Positions 45,890-56,040 are shown, numbered from the stretch's first letter. The stretch: 64,000 nt of DNA from Desertifilum tharense IPPAS B-1220 (GCF_001746915.1 NZ_MJGC01000040.1:43793-107792); one strand, 5' to 3'. Notes: generated from the letters alone by a model not told the origin. Translations and numbers: made by a program.

Positions 45890-47378
45890 CGCGATCGCTC
45901 TGGGGGGCTAAGACAAGGCGATCGCGCCCCTGTTCTTTTGCCTGATACAAGGCGCGATCGGCAGCCGCAATCAATGTATCGGGCAACTCAGTATCTAGGG
46001 GAATGCTACTGGCAACGCCGATACTCACGGTGACAAATTCATTGACTTGGGAGGTGCGGTGAGGAAGTCGCAGTTGTTGCACGGCTTGGCGCAACTGTTC
46101 GGCAATCTCTAAGGCTTGGGTAACGGGCGTATTCGGCAAAACTGCGACAAATTCTTCTCCACCGTAACGGGCAACGAGATCTGCGGGTTGGTTAATGGCT
46201 TGTCTGGCGGCGATGCTCAACTGTTGCAAGCACTCATCCCCCGCTTGATGCCCATAAAAGTCGTTATAGGGTTTGAAGTAATCGACATCAAACAAAATAA
46301 TTGAGAGGGGTTGGCGATCGCAGCAGTGGCTTTGCCATTGTTGCCTAAAGTAGACATCAAAGCGGCGGCGGTTGGCGAGTTGCGTTAAACCGTCTAGGTT
46401 CGCAAGGCGTTCGAGTTCCCAGTTGGCTTGTCTGAGGGCGTCTTCGGCTTTTTTGCGTTGAATCATCGAACCCAATTGGGTGGCGATCGCTTTGAACAGT
46501 CGGAGCGATCGCTCATCGGGTGCTAATTCTTGATGGTGAAAAAAGACTAAAACGGCTAATACCTGCCCCTCTAGAACAATCGGCACCCCTAAAACGCTCT
46601 TTAAACCGGCTTGTCTGGCGGCGGGAAAGCGGTTTTTCATTAAGGAGGGTTTTTCGGCTAAATCTGCCAGCCACTCAATCTGCTGAGATGCCCAAACCCA
46701 TCCGGGAAACCCTTGAGCATAGGCAAAATGCAAGCTTTCACTTTGGTGCTGAAATTCTAGTAAGTTGGGCAGATCGGTTCGCCAAGCGCAACAATATTCC
46801 AGATGAGTGGCTTCTGAATTTGGCATCCAAGCCTCACCAAAATCCCAACCAATGGTTTGGCAAACGGTACTGAGAATCGCTAAAAGGGCTTCCTCTGCAT
46901 CTGCGGTTTCGCTAATAGCCTGAGCGGTTGCGAGCAGCAGTTGTAACTGGGCATTTTGTGCTTGGAGTTGTAACTGAAACTCATGCAAGCGCAATTGATT
47001 TTCGATGCGAGCAATCACTTCAATTGATTCAAACGGTTTGGTAATGTAATCAACGCCTCCTAGGGTAAATGCCGTTACCTTATCGAGGGCATCATCTAGG
47101 GCGCTCATAAAAATCACCGGAATATCGCGGGTTGAAGGTTGCGCTTTGAGCTGGCGACACACTTGATAACCGTTGAGGTCGGGCATTTTAACATCCAGTA
47201 AAATCAGATCGGGCACCACAAACTGAACGGACTTGAGGGCTAATTTTCCACTCGGCGCAACCCGCACCTTATAACCCTGATTGGACAAAATCTGAGTCAG
47301 TAAGGTAATGTTAGCCGGAGTATCATCAACGACTAAAATATTGGCTTTACCGAGAAAAATACTGGGGTCTTGGTTCAT
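45852..47378 (-). CDS. response regulator - GAF - diguanylate cyclase
   Basis: 508 residues. Receiver domain about 10-130 (VVDDTPANI; phospho-acceptor in LILLDVKMPDLNG; KPF), GAF domain about 150-310, GGDEF domain about 330-490 with an active RYGGEEFVAVLP motif, so c-di-GMP synthesis is expected. The usual inhibitory RxxD site five residues before GGEEF is replaced by QPAD, so product inhibition is probably absent. Third gene of an operon: 10 bp after the cyclase gene upstream of it. Its 3' end overlaps the RTX gene on the other strand by 38 bp. Confidence 0.92.
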   Translation of the reverse strand: MNQDPSIFLGKANILVVDDTPANITLLTQILSNQGYKVRVAPSGKLALKSVQFVVPDLILLDVKMPDLNGYQVCRQLKAQPSTRDIPVIFMSALDDALDKVTAFTLGGVDYITKPFESIEVIARIENQLRLHEFQLQLQAQNAQLQLLLATAQAISETADAEEALLAILSTVCQTIGWDFGEAWMPNSEATHLEYCCAWRTDLPNLLEFQHQSESLHFAYAQGFPGWVWASQQIEWLADLAEKPSLMKNRFPAARQAGLKSVLGVPIVLEGQVLAVLVFFHHQELAPDERSLRLFKAIATQLGSMIQRKKAEDALRQANWELERLANLDGLTQLANRRRFDVYFRQQWQSHCCDRQPLSIILFDVDYFKPYNDFYGHQAGDECLQQLSIAARQAINQPADLVARYGGEEFVAVLPNTPVTQALEIAEQLRQAVQQLRLPHRTSQVNEFVTVSIGVASSIPLDTELPDTLIAAADRALYQAKEQGRDRLVLAPQSDRVSRSPSLHSQNS

Positions 47379-47388
47379 AGAATTATCT

Positions 47389-49371
47389 CTAGGCTTTTCG
47401 ACCTCGGAGTAAAAATGTTGTCATTTCTCCCTTACCTTTGATTTGTACCGTACCGCGCTTTTCAAACTTAAAGGTGTCTTTTAATCGCTCGTAGACAATC
47501 TCAGTCACTTGAGTTTCGCCAGGAATTCCACTAGACTCCATGCGAGATGCAACATTGACGGTATCTCCCCACAGATCGTAAATAAACTTGGTTAAGCCAA
47601 TCACGCCTGCAACTACAGGGCCAATATTAATCCCAATTCGCAGACAAAAATTGTTCTGGGTTCTGGCATTAAAGCGATCTAAAGCCGCGTGCATATCGAG
47701 AGACATTTGCGCGATCGCGATCGCTCGATCTTCTTGTAAAGGCAATCCACCTACTACCATATAAGCATCTCCGATTGTCTTGATTTTCTCTAAGCCATGA
47801 TATTGAGAAAGTTGATCGAACTCGCTAAAAATCTGATTGAGAACTTCAACTAATTCGGTGGGTTGTTGATGAGACGCAAAGTCTGTAAAACCCACTAAAT
47901 CAGCGAATAAAACGCTTACATCGGCAAAACTATCCGCAATGACTTGCGATTTCTTCTGCAAGCGTTCTGCCACAGGTTTGGGTAAAATATTGAGTAACAG
48001 TTTTTCCGTTTGCTGTTGAGCCAGTTTCCGCGCCGTAATGTCTGAAACAGTCCCTTCATAATATAACAAACGTTCTTTGGAATCGCGGACAGCTCTAGCA
48101 TTTTCCGAAATCCAGATAATTTCCCCATCTTTGCGGTAAACTTGCGACTCAAATCCTAATACCGCATTATGGGTTTCTATCGCTTCCTTAAATTCCTGGC
48201 GACGCAACGCCTTAACATACAATTGTTGCTCGATGTTCTCTAAACTCGAAATCAACTCTTCTGGAGAACTGTAACCATAAATTTTGGCAAGGGCTAAATT
48301 AGCGCTTAAGTATCGCCCTGAAGGGGTTGTTTGATAAATGCCTTCCACCGCATTTTCAACGATGCTGTGGTAGCGTTCTTGTGTAATCCTTAAGATTTCT
48401 TCAGTTTGCTTGCGCTGAATTAAGGTTCCCAATTGCGTCGCGACAGCCGTGACTAAATCAATAATTCTCTCGCTAGCAGAGGTTGCTTTACAAGAGTAGA
48501 AGACGAGAATAGCTAGTACCTGTTGTTCTAATAAAATGGGAACCGCAAATGCTGATTTTAATCTCACCTTTTGAATGTGAGAATACAAGAAAAACAGGTC
48601 TTTGTCGCAGTCAATATCCTCAATCCATTCTGTTCTTTTAGAAATCCAAGCTTTCCCTTGCAAGCCAATATTCGGCGAGAAAGTGACTTGCAAACTTTGT
48701 TCTCTAAATTGTAGAAAACTCGATTGACTGCCATACCAGCCTTGACTGCACTCTAGAATTTTTCGCTCTTCGTCGGGAATCCAAGCTTCACCGTAATCCC
48801 ACTGAATAGTGATACAAACTAATTGTAAAACCGCTTGCAATGCAGAGTGAACATCTCGACGATGGCTAATGGCTTGAGTCGTTGCTAAGAGCAAGCGCAA
48901 TTCAATTTCAGCTTGACGCCGAGCTTCTAAGTTTTGTTGAAGCAGTGTATTTTGATGCACCAGTTGTAATTGAAGTTGGCGCAGGCGCAATTGATTTTCA
49001 ATTCTGGCTTGAACTTCCAACGGTTCAATGGGTTTGGTAATATAGTCAACTCCACCGGCTGTAAAGGCATTCACCTTATTTAACGGCTCATCTAAAGCAC
49101 TCACAAAAATAACCGGAATTTCCCGCGTATGGGCGCTTGCTTTTAGCTTATGACAGACCGTATAGCCATCCATATCGGGCATATTAACATCCAGCAAAAT
49201 CAGATCGGGAGGAGTTGCTTCCACAGACTTTAATGCTAAGTTTCCATTGGGAGCAACGCGTACCTTATACCCTTCTTTGGTTAAAAGTTGAGTCAGAAGC
49301 TTCAAATTTCCTGGATTATCATCGACGACTAAAATATGGGCTTTCGGCTCAGAAGAAGTCTCAAGGTTCAT
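47389..49371 (-). CDS. response regulator - GAF - PAS - adenylate cyclase (class III)
   Basis: 660 residues. Receiver about 10-130 (VVDDNPGNL; phospho-acceptor in LILLDVNMPDMDG), coiled coil, GAF about 160-330, PAS about 340-470, cyclase catalytic domain about 475-655. Metal sites in SVLFADLVGFT and IKTIGDAYMVVGG; the substrate-specificity positions read Lys (EKIKTIGDAY) and Asp (FIYDLWGDTVNVASRMES), the combination of adenylate cyclases. So a phosphorylated receiver could set cAMP. Its ATG overlaps the stop of the hybrid kinase upstream as ATGA (49368-49371), indicating translational coupling. Confidence 0.93.
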   Translation of the reverse strand: MNLETSSEPKAHILVVDDNPGNLKLLTQLLTKEGYKVRVAPNGNLALKSVEATPPDLILLDVNMPDMDGYTVCHKLKASAHTREIPVIFVSALDEPLNKVNAFTAGGVDYITKPIEPLEVQARIENQLRLRQLQLQLVHQNTLLQQNLEARRQAEIELRLLLATTQAISHRRDVHSALQAVLQLVCITIQWDYGEAWIPDEERKILECSQGWYGSQSSFLQFREQSLQVTFSPNIGLQGKAWISKRTEWIEDIDCDKDLFFLYSHIQKVRLKSAFAVPILLEQQVLAILVFYSCKATSASERIIDLVTAVATQLGTLIQRKQTEEILRITQERYHSIVENAVEGIYQTTPSGRYLSANLALAKIYGYSSPEELISSLENIEQQLYVKALRRQEFKEAIETHNAVLGFESQVYRKDGEIIWISENARAVRDSKERLLYYEGTVSDITARKLAQQQTEKLLLNILPKPVAERLQKKSQVIADSFADVSVLFADLVGFTDFASHQQPTELVEVLNQIFSEFDQLSQYHGLEKIKTIGDAYMVVGGLPLQEDRAIAIAQMSLDMHAALDRFNARTQNNFCLRIGINIGPVVAGVIGLTKFIYDLWGDTVNVASRMESSGIPGETQVTEIVYERLKDTFKFEKRGTVQIKGKGEMTTFLLRGRKA

Positions 49372-52300
49372 AAATTGTTGACAGCTTGAATAAGGTTAAG
49401 AATTTGCTCAAATTGGTATCGATCGGCAAGCTGAGAAATGGCGTTAGCAATTTCTTGAAATTCAGGTTTGATTTTATCAAGGTGAGCTGTAATTTCCTCT
49501 AAATCTCCTTCAATGACCGCTTGATATAACTCTAGCAACCAATCAATGGGGAGTCCGGTCAAATCGTTGGGATTTAGGCTCATTGGCTCTGAGTGGGGCG
49601 CAGCCGGGTGTTCCCGATCGGCCTCATAAATAAACATCACCCCTAAATGTCTATGAATGGCTTCTACAATTTCATTATCCTGAAATGGCTTGCGAATAAA
49701 GTCATCGCACCCTGAATTTAAAACTAAGGCTTTTTCTCCGGCTAAAGCGCTCGCAGTCAGCGCAATAATTTTGCATGGCGCTTGCTGCGTTTGCTGTTCG
49801 GCTTGACGAATTTGTCGAGTAGCCGTACAACCATCCATAACAGGCATCCGGATATCCATCCAAATTAGGTGAGGGTGCCAAGACTTCCACCGTTCTAGGG
49901 CATCGCTGCCATTTGTGACTACTTGTAATTCAAAACCAAACGGTTGCAGGAGTTTTAGCAATAATTGGCGATTGTAGTTATTATCGTCGGCAATTAAGAA
50001 GCGATACTGGGGTTGGTGGGGCGCGATCGCGATCGCCCGTCTTCCCCGATCCGCTGCGGGGATTTGGGTGGCGATCGCCATGCTAACCGGAATCTCGAAC
50101 TCAAAGGTTGTCCCTAGGGCCACAGAACCATTATCCTGTCGTTTCTCCACAGCATCTCCCCGACTGGGGTTAAAGGCTTTCCCTCGGCTGATCGCTGTCA
50201 TCTCACCCCCCATCATCAAGACGAACTGATAGCTGATGCACAACCCCAAACCCGTCCCTTCTTGCACCTGTTGTCCAGAAGAGGTTTGAATAAACGGTTT
50301 AAACAGGTGGGGAAGTTCTTCCGGCGGAATACCCACCCCCGTATCCGACACCTGAAACTGCAAGCGCACCTTAGCGGGATCGAGATGTTCGACAACGCGA
50401 ACTTGCAACTGCACGCCCCCTTGGGCGGTAAACTTCACGGCATTACTCAGCAAGTTAATCAGCACTTGGCGCAGCTTAATCTCATCCGCCTGCACGTACT
50501 GCGGGACATCGCTACAGGTGGAAAAACGCAGATGTATCCCCTTATCCTGCGTTCTCAAAGAGAACATATCCTCAATATCTTCTAGCAAGCGAGACAGATC
50601 GAAGCTATTGGCATTAAGCGTCATCCGTCCGGCTTCAATCTTAGACAAATCAAGGACTTGATTAATCAAGGTTAAGAGATGTTCGCCGCTGCGTCGAATA
50701 ATATTGAGGTTCTCCTGCTGTTCGCCGGAGAGATTCTTGGCTTGATACATCAATTGAGAGAAGCCTAAAATCGCGTTTAAGGGCGTGCGTAACTCGTGGC
50801 TCATATTAGCCAAAAAGATACTTTTAGCCCGGTTAGCTGCTTCAGCCGCCTCTTTGGCAACGCGCAACTCTTCTTCCACCTGCTTGATCGTGCTGATATC
50901 GGTGGCGGAACCAATAATGCCCTGCACCTCCCCATCGGCATCAATAAACGCACTGACAATGGTTTGATACCACCGTTGTTCGCCTTGACGATTGACAATC
51001 GCTTCAGCGGGGGTAATGTAAGGTTGCAGCGTTTCCATTACGGCGCGGTTGATGGCTAAAAACTCATCCACCTGTGCGGTATTGGGATTCAAGTCATAGT
51101 CCGTTTTGCCAATCATTTCTTCAATGGGTAAGCCGTAGATGGCTGCGCCGCTTTGATTAATGGTTAAAAAGCGCCCTTCGCGATCTTTGACAAAAATAGA
51201 ACTGGGAACGACATCAATCACTTGTCGCAAAAAGGCTTGTTGCGATCGCAATTCCATCTCGGCGATCGCGCGATCGCTCACATCGCGGATAATCACCAAA
51301 GCCGTATCCTGACTCACCGGCAGAATGCGGACTTCCTCATACCTTGCCTCTCCTTCAACCACAATTTCCTGCTGGTATACCTGCGTTTCGCCCTTATCTA
51401 AGGCCGTTTGCAGGGCGGCTAGACGGCGGCGGGCCAAAGGTTGGGGCAAAAAGTCAAAAATGCTTTTCCCCACGCCCTCTTCGCGCGTCACGATGCTTTT
51501 GAAAATGCCGCCATTGAGTTGTTCGAGTTGGTACCCTTGGCGATCCATTAAAATGACCAAATCTGGCAGGGCTTCCAGGATTTGCCGCAGGGTGGCTTCG
51601 CTTTGTTGCAAAGCGGCTTCTGCTTGTTTGCGATCGCTAATATCGCGCCCTTCGGGGATCAGCATCACCACCTCCCCCGCCTCATTCAGCAGCGGGCGCA
51701 GGGAAAAGTCAATGGTAACGAGGCGGTTATCTGCGCCCCAAACCTCCGCCTCGTAGCGAATAAACGCCCCTTGGGCGGCTTGGGCGATCGCGGTTTTCAA
51801 TTTGGCTTGCGCCTCCGGGGAGAACTTCCACCACGGCGAGTCCCAAAACGGCTGCCCTACCACCTGTTCGCGACTCACCCCCGCAAAAGCCAAGGCGGTT
51901 TGATTGGCTTCTAGCATCATCCCATCGGGTTGCAATAACCCCACAAACTGAAACGCTTGATCGAAGATGGCGCGGAATTTTTGCTCGTTTTCCCGCAACG
52001 CCGCCTCCACCTGAAGCCGTTCCTTAATTTGCTGTTCTAGGGCTACGGTGCGTTCTTGCACTTGCTGAGACAAATTCCAGTTGTAGTCTGCAACCAACTG
52101 TTCAACTCGCTTGCGTTCGGTGATATCCAACAGCAACCCATCCCAAACAATATCGCCGTTAGGCTGTTTTTCGGGTTGCGAAATCCCTTGCACCCATCTC
52201 AAGCCCTGTTTAGAAACAACTTGTCCTTCCCAGCGCCAAGGCTGTAAGGTGGTTGCCGAGATCCGAATCGACTCATTGAGGAATGCCAGATCGTCAGGAT

Positions 52301-54176
52301 GGGTTTTTTGCCAAGCTAAATCGGCATTTTGTAATAGATCGGCGGGCGAGGCATCGTAAAATTCTTGAATTCTGGGGCTGGCGTAGGTAAAGGCGTGGGA
52401 ACCATCGGGATGTAAAACATAGCGATAAATGGCACCGGGGACATTTTCAGCCAAGTGGCGAAACTTCGCTTCGCTTTCTCGCAGGGCGGCTTCTACCCGT
52501 TTAGCAGCCGTGATATCGGTGAGGGTGCCTATGGTTCCAGTCATCTTACCGGCGCGATCGCGTTCGATGGCGGCTTGTCCAAACACCCAAATTTCGCTAC
52601 CATCCGGTCGTAAGAAGCGATACTCGCAGGCAAAGTCGCTTTGTTCGGCCATAAATTTTTCCCAGGCGGCAGTCACGCGATCGCGATCGTCGGGATGTAG
52701 GGTTTTTGTCCAACCGAAGCCTAACGCCTCCGTGGGGGAAAGTCCGATCATTTCAAAGCTGCGTTCGTTGCCATAAACGCATAAACCTTCGGCGTTATTG
52801 CGAAAAATCCCAACCGGGGCAATCTGAGTTAAGTTGGCGTAGCGTTGTTCGCTTTCAAATAGGGCGAGTTCTGCATGTTTGCGCTGGGTAATATCGAGAA
52901 TGAGACCATCCCAAATCAGATCGCCGTTGCTGTGACGCTCAAAGGTGGCGGAATTTTGCACCCATTTTTGTTGACCGGAGGGGGTGATAATGCAGTATTC
53001 TTTAGACCACTGTTGCGGCTTGACGGATGAGCTGAAGGCGTAGCGAATGCGCGACAGTTCTTCTAGGGGAATGAAGTTTTCGATGGTGCGGGGATTTTGC
53101 AGGGCAACTTCTGGATCGATCTCGCAAATTTCGCGACAGCGCGAACTCAGGTAAGCAATGCGATCGCTGCCATCGGGATGGATAATGTAGCGGTAAATCA
53201 TCCCAGGCGAGTTTTCGGCGAGGTTGCGGAATTTGGTTTCGCTTTCCCGCAGGGCGTTTTGGGCGTTGAGGCGGGCGCTAATGTCTTGAAAGGCGGCGAT
53301 CGCATACTCTACCCTACCGTCTTCTCCCCAAACGGGCATACTCTTAACTTCTAGGGGAATCTGGCGATGGGCTTGGTGTAACTCTAAATCGTCTGCACTA
53401 GCGGTTTTACCCGCAAAAGCCTTAACGAGGGGCAGTTCCTCAACGGGATAGGGTTCTTGGGTTCCGACTCGGTAAACTTGAAAGACTTGCGATAGGGTTT
53501 CGACTTCCGAGAGGGGGAGTTGTTGGTGCAGATTGAGGATTTTTCGGGAGGCGCGGTTGGCGTAAACAATTTGCCCGCTGCGATCGTGAATGGAAATGCC
53601 GATGGGAATGGCGTCTAGAAATTTTTGCAGGCGGCTTTGGGTGGCTTGCACTTCTGCGTAGCGTTGGGCGGCTTGGAGGGCGATCGCGGCGGGGATAGCT
53701 AAGAGCTGAATGCGCTCTTTATCCTGTTCTGTGAAGGGGCTAGGCTTTAGGCTTTTTTCCAGGTAAATGAACCCGATCGGGCGCTCTTGGTGCAGCAAGG
53801 GGCAACAGAGAACCGATTTGGCTTGGCGTTGCTGAATTGTCGATAGGATGGGGGTACGGCTGCGGGTTGCTTGTTCGATCGCCGCGAGAGAGACCCGTCT
53901 TTTGAGGGGCAGCGATCGCAAAACTTCTACTTGATGGCTGCGAGCTGATTTAGCGGCTTCTATTTTGAACTCGCCGTCTTTTTCTAAGAGAATATAACCG
54001 CTTTGAGCTTCTACGGTTTCGATCAAGATGCCAATTAAAGTAATCAGCAGTTGATGAAGTTCAATTTCGCTGGCGATCTTGCTTTGGAGTTGGATCAAGG
54101 TTGCCAGATCGAAGGGTTTGGAAGACGGAGGCTCAGGGTTACGGGAGTGCATGAGATGAGGCGATCGATTGTTCAT
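49368..54176 (-). CDS. multi-PAS hybrid sensor histidine kinase
   Basis: 1602 residues, soluble. GAF about 20-175, then about seven PAS/PAC repeats (about 180-1115; each ends in a D-I-(S/T)-x-(R/A)-K/L-type motif: FQDISARLNAQNAL, LDITQRKHAEL, TDITAAKRVEAAL, LDITERKRVEQL, RDISDRKQAEAAL, RDVSDRAIAEMEL, TDISTIKQVEEEL), HisKA with NMSHELRTPLNAILGF (about 1135), HATPase with GTGLGLCIS, one receiver with IWMDIRMPVMDG (about 1442) and a helical tail. Next genes are two response regulators in the same operon. It is the likely kinase for both, giving one sensor with two output messengers. Confidence 0.93.
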   Translation of the reverse strand: MNNRSPHLMHSRNPEPPSSKPFDLATLIQLQSKIASEIELHQLLITLIGILIETVEAQSGYILLEKDGEFKIEAAKSARSHQVEVLRSLPLKRRVSLAAIEQATRSRTPILSTIQQRQAKSVLCCPLLHQERPIGFIYLEKSLKPSPFTEQDKERIQLLAIPAAIALQAAQRYAEVQATQSRLQKFLDAIPIGISIHDRSGQIVYANRASRKILNLHQQLPLSEVETLSQVFQVYRVGTQEPYPVEELPLVKAFAGKTASADDLELHQAHRQIPLEVKSMPVWGEDGRVEYAIAAFQDISARLNAQNALRESETKFRNLAENSPGMIYRYIIHPDGSDRIAYLSSRCREICEIDPEVALQNPRTIENFIPLEELSRIRYAFSSSVKPQQWSKEYCIITPSGQQKWVQNSATFERHSNGDLIWDGLILDITQRKHAELALFESEQRYANLTQIAPVGIFRNNAEGLCVYGNERSFEMIGLSPTEALGFGWTKTLHPDDRDRVTAAWEKFMAEQSDFACEYRFLRPDGSEIWVFGQAAIERDRAGKMTGTIGTLTDITAAKRVEAALRESEAKFRHLAENVPGAIYRYVLHPDGSHAFTYASPRIQEFYDASPADLLQNADLAWQKTHPDDLAFLNESIRISATTLQPWRWEGQVVSKQGLRWVQGISQPEKQPNGDIVWDGLLLDITERKRVEQLVADYNWNLSQQVQERTVALEQQIKERLQVEAALRENEQKFRAIFDQAFQFVGLLQPDGMMLEANQTALAFAGVSREQVVGQPFWDSPWWKFSPEAQAKLKTAIAQAAQGAFIRYEAEVWGADNRLVTIDFSLRPLLNEAGEVVMLIPEGRDISDRKQAEAALQQSEATLRQILEALPDLVILMDRQGYQLEQLNGGIFKSIVTREEGVGKSIFDFLPQPLARRRLAALQTALDKGETQVYQQEIVVEGEARYEEVRILPVSQDTALVIIRDVSDRAIAEMELRSQQAFLRQVIDVVPSSIFVKDREGRFLTINQSGAAIYGLPIEEMIGKTDYDLNPNTAQVDEFLAINRAVMETLQPYITPAEAIVNRQGEQRWYQTIVSAFIDADGEVQGIIGSATDISTIKQVEEELRVAKEAAEAANRAKSIFLANMSHELRTPLNAILGFSQLMYQAKNLSGEQQENLNIIRRSGEHLLTLINQVLDLSKIEAGRMTLNANSFDLSRLLEDIEDMFSLRTQDKGIHLRFSTCSDVPQYVQADEIKLRQVLINLLSNAVKFTAQGGVQLQVRVVEHLDPAKVRLQFQVSDTGVGIPPEELPHLFKPFIQTSSGQQVQEGTGLGLCISYQFVLMMGGEMTAISRGKAFNPSRGDAVEKRQDNGSVALGTTFEFEIPVSMAIATQIPAADRGRRAIAIAPHQPQYRFLIADDNNYNRQLLLKLLQPFGFELQVVTNGSDALERWKSWHPHLIWMDIRMPVMDGCTATRQIRQAEQQTQQAPCKIIALTASALAGEKALVLNSGCDDFIRKPFQDNEIVEAIHRHLGVMFIYEADREHPAAPHSEPMSLNPNDLTGLPIDWLLELYQAVIEGDLEEITAHLDKIKPEFQEIANAISQLADRYQFEQILNLIQAVNNL

Positions 54177-54846
54177 CTAAAGCGAACGCCCTACTGGGGC
54201 ATTTTGAAGGAGACTTAATGATACATAATACTCAAGAATCATCGACGCTTGAGGCTTTGTACTCTAGATATCTCTCAAGAGGTTACAGCGAACTGTCAAA
54301 CAGAATACTGGGCGAATGATTACCGATCGTTTCAGACGGTTTCAGAGAAAATCCCTGAAGAATTAGCTTGACTTTGAGCATTTTTTTGAAAGAATAAACT
54401 TTATCAAAAATTTATCAAAAACCTGACAAAGTTTCCGGATAAGCCTCGCTATAATCGTTCCATCTCCCCTTTATCAATCGCTTGTCATCGAGAGGATTGT
54501 AACAAATCTCCTCGTTTCTAAAATCATTTCCTTTCAGGAAAACTGTTGAATTGCTCAGAACAAATAATTTCCCAAGCCTCCTCTTAATTCAGGTTGTTTC
54601 AGGTGAATTCAGAGGGTTCAAGAGAAAATACAAGACACAATCTGTTACGAAAGCCACATTTTTTTGCAGTTGGGGTCGAACCCTGCAAAACCCAACATCA
54701 GCGGGTTTTTGAGCGTTGGGTCAGTCCATCAGATAGCAGGCGGCTTCACCAACAGCACGTTCAACGCGCCCATTGAGGCTGGCTAAAGCTATAATCTGCA
54801 ACACCCCAACTATCCAAAAAGGGGCGAAAAACATCAACACTCAATC
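54177..54846. other. divergent intergenic region, holds a dispersed repeat
   Basis: 670 bp between the hybrid kinase gene and the DUF4336 gene. No plausible protein gene (a 60-residue frame at 54594 has no recognisable feature). Contains the second copy of the GTTGGGTT palindromic repeat at 54662-54721 and a short palindrome TTTCCT/AGGAAA near 54527. Promoters for both flanking genes must be here. Confidence 0.5.
54662..54721. repeat. dispersed palindromic repeat, copy 2 with adjacent inverted repeats
   Basis: The element at 54669-54696, read on the minus strand, GTTGGGTTTTGCAGGGTTCG continues to ACCCCAAC and matches 29982-30008 with few changes. Here it is surrounded by two more stems: TTTTGCA (54662-54668)/TGCAAAA (54684-54690) and ACCCAAC (54690-54696)/GTTGGGT (54715-54721). 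So the copy is longer or has been duplicated. Confidence 0.55.
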
Positions 54847-56040
54847 ATGCAGGGTCAAACGGATACGCGCTATCAAGATTGGGCCTGGCCATTGTGGCCC
54901 GTTGTTCCCCTTTATCCCTATGGCAGGCGGCGCACCCTCCGCCAAGAAGTCGTTAAAGACAAGATTTGGACCTTTGAGCAATCTCAAGGGATTCTTTACG
55001 TCGTCGTGCCGATCCGCATGAGCGCGATCGCTCTAGAATCAGGGGGGTTACTCATCTATGCACCCGTCGCCCCCACCCCAGAGTGCATCCGCCTAGTACG
55101 AGAACTCGAAGCCGAACACGGCGAAGTTCAAGCCATTGTTCTACCCACCATATCGGGAATCGAGCATAAAGTCTTCGTTGGCCCCTTTGCCCGTCACTTC
55201 CCGCAAGCCCAAGTTTACGTCGCCCCGCATCAATGGAGTTTTCCGGTGAATCTTCCCCTGAGTTGGTTAGGGTTCCCCCGAAAACGCACGCATATCCTAC
55301 CCACCGATAGCCGTCAAAACCCCTTGAGCGATGAATTTGACTATGCTATCCTCGGCCCCATCGAACTCGGTCCCGGACGCTTTGCTGAAGTCGCCCTATT
55401 CCACAAGCGATCGCGTACCCTATTCGTAACAGACTCCGTACTCGCCATCCCCCCAGAACCCCCCGAAATCATCCAACTCGAACCCTATCCCCTGCTATTC
55501 CACGCCAAAGACGACGCCCTGCACAAAGTTCTCGATAGCCCCGAAAACCGTCGCAAAGGCTGGCAAAGAATCTCCTTATTTGCCTTTTACTTCTCGCCCA
55601 GTACCCTCAACGTCGCGAACCTCTTTCAATCCATCCGCGACGCCTTCGCCGCCCCAGACCGCTCTAAACAGGCGTATTTTGGCTGGTTTCCCTTCCAGTG
55701 GCAAGACAACTGGCAGCAGTCCTTTCACGCCCTATCCCGACAGGGGCGGTTATTTGTTGCCCCCATTTTGCAAACCCTGATTCTCAACCGCGCCCCCCAA
55801 GAAACCCTCGACTGGGTTAACCGCGTGCAACAATGGAATTTTCAACAAATTATTCCCTGTCACATGCAGGCCGTTATTCCAGCTGATGGCGAACAATTTC
55901 GCCAAGCATTTGCATTTCTCGAAAAACCCCAATCTACCCTAGAAGGGAATCGTTTACCAGAAGCCGACTTTCAACTGCTGCAAACCCTTAACCGCGCCCT
56001 GACGCAAACCCGTATTGTCCCCCCTGCCAAACTCGATTAA
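54847..56040 (+). CDS. DUF4336 metallo-hydrolase-like protein
   Basis: 397 residues. Recognised as DUF4336, a conserved cyanobacterial/plant-related family with a beta-lactamase-like fold: GGLLIYAPVAPTPECIRLVRELE, VQAIVLPTISGIEHKVFVGPFARHFP, YAILGPIELGPGRFAEVALFHKRSRTLFVTDSV. The usual metal ligand motif HxHxDH is not intact (histidines are sparse), so hydrolase activity is uncertain. The next gene, the 8-vinyl reductase, starts 73 bp downstream on the same strand and may be co-transcribed. Confidence 0.75.
   Translation: MQGQTDTRYQDWAWPLWPVVPLYPYGRRRTLRQEVVKDKIWTFEQSQGILYVVVPIRMSAIALESGGLLIYAPVAPTPECIRLVRELEAEHGEVQAIVLPTISGIEHKVFVGPFARHFPQAQVYVAPHQWSFPVNLPLSWLGFPRKRTHILPTDSRQNPLSDEFDYAILGPIELGPGRFAEVALFHKRSRTLFVTDSVLAIPPEPPEIIQLEPYPLLFHAKDDALHKVLDSPENRRKGWQRISLFAFYFSPSTLNVANLFQSIRDAFAAPDRSKQAYFGWFPFQWQDNWQQSFHALSRQGRLFVAPILQTLILNRAPQETLDWVNRVQQWNFQQIIPCHMQAVIPADGEQFRQAFAFLEKPQSTLEGNRLPEADFQLLQTLNRALTQTRIVPPAKLD

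Noticed and set aside
47916..48152. 78-residue leftward frame inside the cyclase gene
   Set aside because: Same strand but different frame within a long, well-supported domain gene; no start signal.
54669..54696. tRNA-like T-arm sequence GGGGTCGAACCC
   Set aside because: No acceptor stem, D-arm or anticodon loop can be placed around it, and the segment belongs to a dispersed palindromic repeat that also occurs at 29982.
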